Shown here piece after piece: positions 60,790 through 64,000 of a stretch of DNA of 64,000 nt. This DNA is from Hyphomicrobiales bacterium (GTDB lineage: Bacteria; Pseudomonadota; Alphaproteobacteria; Rhizobiales; Beijerinckiaceae): positions 1-64,000 of the forward strand of contig JAPLOU010000048.1 in NCBI GenBank assembly GCA_026400535.1. Direction: 5' to 3'. Under the pieces are notes generated by a model. The model saw nothing but the letters and a program-made list of their open reading frames with translations. It was not told where the DNA came from and did no database searches. A program made the position numbers and the translations under genes. Numbering within the stretch: position 1 is the stretch's first letter; each line of letters starts with the position of its first letter.

Positions 60790-61639
60790 TCACCCGCCCG
60801 TGACATCGCGCTTCCATATCGTGCGGCCCGGGTCGTCCTTCAGCGCGGGGTGGAGCCCCTGCTTCACCTCGGGCGTCTTGTGAAGCGACTTGGCCATTTC
60901 GAGACCCGCCTTTTCCTGTTCCTTCAGCCGAAACGGCATGATGCGGATGCCACGCAGCATCAGGAACGTATCCTCAGGGACCACGATGACGCCAGGCTGC
61001 TCCCAGGAGGTGCGCAGCTGCTTGGAGAGTTCGGGCGTGCGGGCGGAGACCGTGCCGATACAGCGGCGTCGCCCAGGTGTTGTCCATGATGACCAGCGCG
61101 CCGTGCTTGTGGGCGACTTTCGCAATGGCCCGAACATCCTGCATCTCGAAGGTCTGCGAGCCAGGCGCCTTGGGTGAAGACGACTGTCGTGGTGGGCTTC
61201 AACGGTGCTGCGCTGCCCTTGCCGATCAGAGGGTCATAACAGCTGACCACGACGCCCATGCGCCTGAGCATGTTCTCGCTGAAGGTGCGCGTCGGACGGT
61301 AGACGCTGTCGGTGACCAGCATGTGATCGCCCGCGGACAGGGTCGCCAGAAGCGGAAGCGTGCAGGCGAGCAGCCCTGACAGGCAGACCACCACGCCCGC
61401 GCCGCCTTCCATCGTGTTGCAGGCCACCTGCAGCGCATCCAGAGCCGGATTGCCCATGGTGCCATCCATGTGGACGACTTGCGGGCCATGAAGGCGTCGA
61501 GCGACTGGTAGATGACGGTCGAGCCGCGCACGATCGGGGTGTTGACAAAGCCCTCGCTGTCCTCCGCATCGCGGCCTGCAAGCATAAAGCGCGTGCGTTC
61601 ATGGAAGCGCTTGAGGCCTTCGAGCGAGACCTTCTGCAT
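60790..61639 (-). pseudogene. metC: Cystathionine beta-lyase, multiply frameshifted and deleted
   Basis: MQKVSLEGLKRFHERTRFMLAGR; MGNPALDALQVACNTMEGGAGVVVCLSGLLACTLPLLATLSAGDHMLVTDSVYRPTR; VAHKHGALVIMDNTWATPLY; PFRLKEQEKAGLEMAKSL...WKRDVTGG* in different frames. Confidence 0.85.
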
Positions 61640-61911
61640 GGACTGGGGTCTTCTTGATCAAACCGGAGAGCTCGTTATTGTGAGGCGGTCGATACCAAGA
61701 TCAAGCTGCTTCCAGTCTGGACTTCCGGCCGGAAGGATACGTCCGTCATCTGCGGTATCATGGACTTGACGGCCCGCTGGCAGTCTGTCAGGGGCAGGTC
61801 ATACAAAAGTCGATGGTGGCAATGCGCAGGGCGCATGTTCTGCCTGACTTTTGGGCGACGAGCTTCAAAGCCGACAGCCCGTGAGCTGATCGGATAACGT
61901 GGGAGAAGAGT

Positions 61912-62943
61912 ATGAAGACGATTATGACCGGCATCCTGGCTGGCGCGGCCCTCGCGCTGACCATTTCAGCCGCCTCCGCCCAGGCACCGCGCTCGACACT
62001 CGATCAGGTCAAGGCCCGCGGCGTGCTCAACTGCGGCTCGAACACTGGACTGGCCGGTTTCGGCGTCCCGGACGCGCAGGGCAACTGGTCCGGCCTCGAT
62101 GTCGATTATTGCCGTGCGATCGCCGCTGCAATTTTCGATGATCCGAGCAAGGTCAAGTTCATTCCGCTGACCGCGCAGGCCCGTTTTACGGCGCTCCAGT
62201 CCGGCGAAGTGGATATCCTGGTCCGCAACTCGACCTGGACCATGACGCGCGACACCACGCTGGGCATCGCTTTCTTGGCGACGAACTACTATGACGGTCA
62301 GGGCTTCATGGTCCGCAAGAGCCTCGGCGTGGCCTCAGCCCTCAAGCTCGAAGGCGCGCAGGTCTGCACGCAGCAGGGCACCACGACCGAGCTCAACCTC
62401 GCCGACTTCTTCCGTAAGAACAATCTCAAGTATACGCCTGTCACCTTCGCGACCGCGGACGAGACCCGCTCGGCTTACGAGGCCGGTCGTTGCGACGCCT
62501 TCACCACGGACGCGTCGGGCCTCTACTCCGAGCGCCTGAAGCTCTCGCGCCCGGATGAGCACATCGTTCTGCCGGAGGTGATCTCGAAGGAGCCGCTCGC
62601 CTCCGCCGTGCGCGCCAATGGCGACAGCCAATGGGCGAACATCGTGAAATGGACGCATTATGCGATGCTGAATGCCGAGGAACTGGGTGTGACACGCGCA
62701 AACCTCGCGCAGTCGGCGCAGTCGAACAACCCGGAAATCCGGCGTCTGCTCGGCGTTGAGGGCAAGCTCGGCGAAGGCATCGGCCTGACAAACGACTGGG
62801 CGGCCCGGATCATCCGTCATGTCGGCAACTACAGCGAGAGCTTCGAGCGCAATGTCGGCGCGAGCTCGCCGCTGAAGATCTCCCGCGGCGTGAACGCCTT
62901 GTGGTCGAATGGTGGCCTCCAGTACGCACCGCCGATCCGCTGA
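61912..62943 (+). CDS. aapJ: General L-amino acid ABC transporter substrate-binding protein (AapJ-like)
   Basis: LDQVKARGVLNCGSNTGLAGFGVPDAQGNWSGLDVDYCRAIAAAIFDDPSKVKFIPLTAQARFTALQSGEVDILVRNSTWTMTRDT. Confidence 0.93.
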   Translation: MKTIMTGILAGAALALTISAASAQAPRSTLDQVKARGVLNCGSNTGLAGFGVPDAQGNWSGLDVDYCRAIAAAIFDDPSKVKFIPLTAQARFTALQSGEVDILVRNSTWTMTRDTTLGIAFLATNYYDGQGFMVRKSLGVASALKLEGAQVCTQQGTTTELNLADFFRKNNLKYTPVTFATADETRSAYEAGRCDAFTTDASGLYSERLKLSRPDEHIVLPEVISKEPLASAVRANGDSQWANIVKWTHYAMLNAEELGVTRANLAQSAQSNNPEIRRLLGVEGKLGEGIGLTNDWAARIIRHVGNYSESFERNVGASSPLKISRGVNALWSNGGLQYAPPIR

Positions 62944-62962
62944 AGTCTCAGCCGCAACGCCA

Positions 62963-62990
62963 AGCGCCCGACAGTGTCGGGCGCTTTTTT
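62963..62990 (+). terminator. Rho-independent terminator/attenuator between aapJ-like and aapQ-like genes
   Basis: AGCGCCCGACAGTGTCGGGCGCT followed by TTTTT. Confidence 0.85.
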
Positions 62991-63148
62991 GTTCAACTGA
63001 ACCGGAACCGTCGGTTGCGCGTGATGCGCAATTGCGCCAGCATAAAAAGTGGATGACGCGGCCCGCCGCTTCAGACGTTCAAGATCGGGCGCAGAATAGG
63101 CCGAACTGCCGGATGCAGCCCGAGAGTTGAGGGGAAAGATCCTTGTCC

Positions 63149-64000
63149 ATGCAAGCCGCGCCGGAGACCGCGAAGGGATCGCCCTGGTATGATCCGAAGA
63201 TCCGCGGCTACGTCTACCAGGCGCTGCTGATCTCAGTGGTGGTCTATGTGGGCTATGCGATGGTCTCGAATGTCAGCCAGAACCTGGCACGGCAGCGGAT
63301 TCCGTTTGGCATTGACTTCTGGGACACGCAGGCCGGTTTCGATATCAATCAGGCCCTGTTCCCCTACACGGCGCGGTCGAGTTATGGCGACGCATTCTGG
63401 GTCGGGCTCCTGAACACACTGCTGGTGGCCGCTTTCGGGATCATCTTCGCGACCGTTCTCGGCTTTTTGATCGGGATCGCCCGCCTGTCACGGAACTGGA
63501 TCGTGGCCAAGGCCGCGATGGTCTATGTCGAGGTGATCCGCAACCTGCCGCTGCTGCTGCAGTTGCTGTTCTGGTACAAGGCTGTGCTGGAGCCGCTGCC
63601 GAGACCGCGGGACTCGATCGCCATTCCGGGCGGGGCCCTGCTGAACAACCGCGGCCTGTATGTGCCCGAGCCCGTGTTCGGCGCGGGAGCCGGCCTCATC
63701 GGTGCGGCCTTCCTGCTCGCCGTGTTCGGCTCAATCGCCTTTTACATCTGGGCCAAGCGGCAGCAGGCGGCGTCTGGCCGGATCTATCCGATCGGCTGGG
63801 TGTCGTTCGGAGCCCTGATCGGCCTTCCCGCGCTCGCCTATGTGGTGACGGGTGGCCCCGTCAGTTTCAACTACCCGGCAATGGGTGGGCTCAACGTGCG
63901 CGGCGGCATCACCGTCTATCCGGAGTTCATCGCCCTTCTGCTGGGGCTGACCACCTATACCGCCGGTTTCATCGCGGAAGTTGTCCGCGCCGGCATCCTT
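63149..64000 (+). CDS. aapQ: General L-amino acid ABC transporter permease (AapQ-like), partial at window edge
   Basis: MQAAPETAKGSPWYDPKIRGYVYQALLISVVVYVGYAMVSNVSQNLARQRIPFGIDFW...VYVEVIRNLPLLLQLLFWY; open to window end, so absent from the ORF track. Confidence 0.9.
   Translation, partial: MQAAPETAKGSPWYDPKIRGYVYQALLISVVVYVGYAMVSNVSQNLARQRIPFGIDFWDTQAGFDINQALFPYTARSSYGDAFWVGLLNTLLVAAFGIIFATVLGFLIGIARLSRNWIVAKAAMVYVEVIRNLPLLLQLLFWYKAVLEPLPRPRDSIAIPGGALLNNRGLYVPEPVFGAGAGLIGAAFLLAVFGSIAFYIWAKRQQAASGRIYPIGWVSFGALIGLPALAYVVTGGPVSFNYPAMGGLNVRGGITVYPEFIALLLGLTTYTAGFIAEVVRAGIL

Overview
High-GC chromosomal window, most consistent with Alphaproteobacteria (probably Hyphomicrobiales/Rhizobiales, judged from gene content and order only). 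It opens in the spc/alpha ribosomal operon (rpmD end, rplO, secY, adk, rpsM, rpsK, rpoA, rplQ). Next come a DegP-type protease, rarA, crcB, an RluA-type pseudouridine synthase and a HAD phosphatase. The rest is mainly metabolic and transport genes: a biotin-dependent acyl-CoA carboxylase alpha chain, thiD, a TRAP transporter, a BMP-type ABC transporter, matB, pncB, fpr, a Liv-type ABC transporter with fused permeases, an amidase, glpD, an M81 peptidase divergent from an oligopeptide ABC operon, gluconokinase, gnd, an aminotransferase, Sir2, a double cold-shock-domain protein, two tRNAs and the start of an aap-type amino-acid transporter. I found no CRISPR array, prophage, defence island or biosynthetic cluster, and I do not see a convincing undescribed multi-gene system. 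The strongest unexplained signal is a set of broken reading frames: an apparent 8-nt deletion in TM1 of the essential secY gene, a GGDEF/EAL gene with an in-frame TGA and a frameshift inside its GGDEF signature, a VOC dioxygenase missing an internal segment and reading in frame into the next hydrolase, a DUF599 gene without an in-frame start, truncated IS701 and IS256 remnants, and a multiply broken metC. Secondary signals are dispersed palindromic intergenic repeats, terminator-like hairpins inside operons, a 59-aa membrane ORF missing from the ORF track, and an uncharacterised 147-aa protein.
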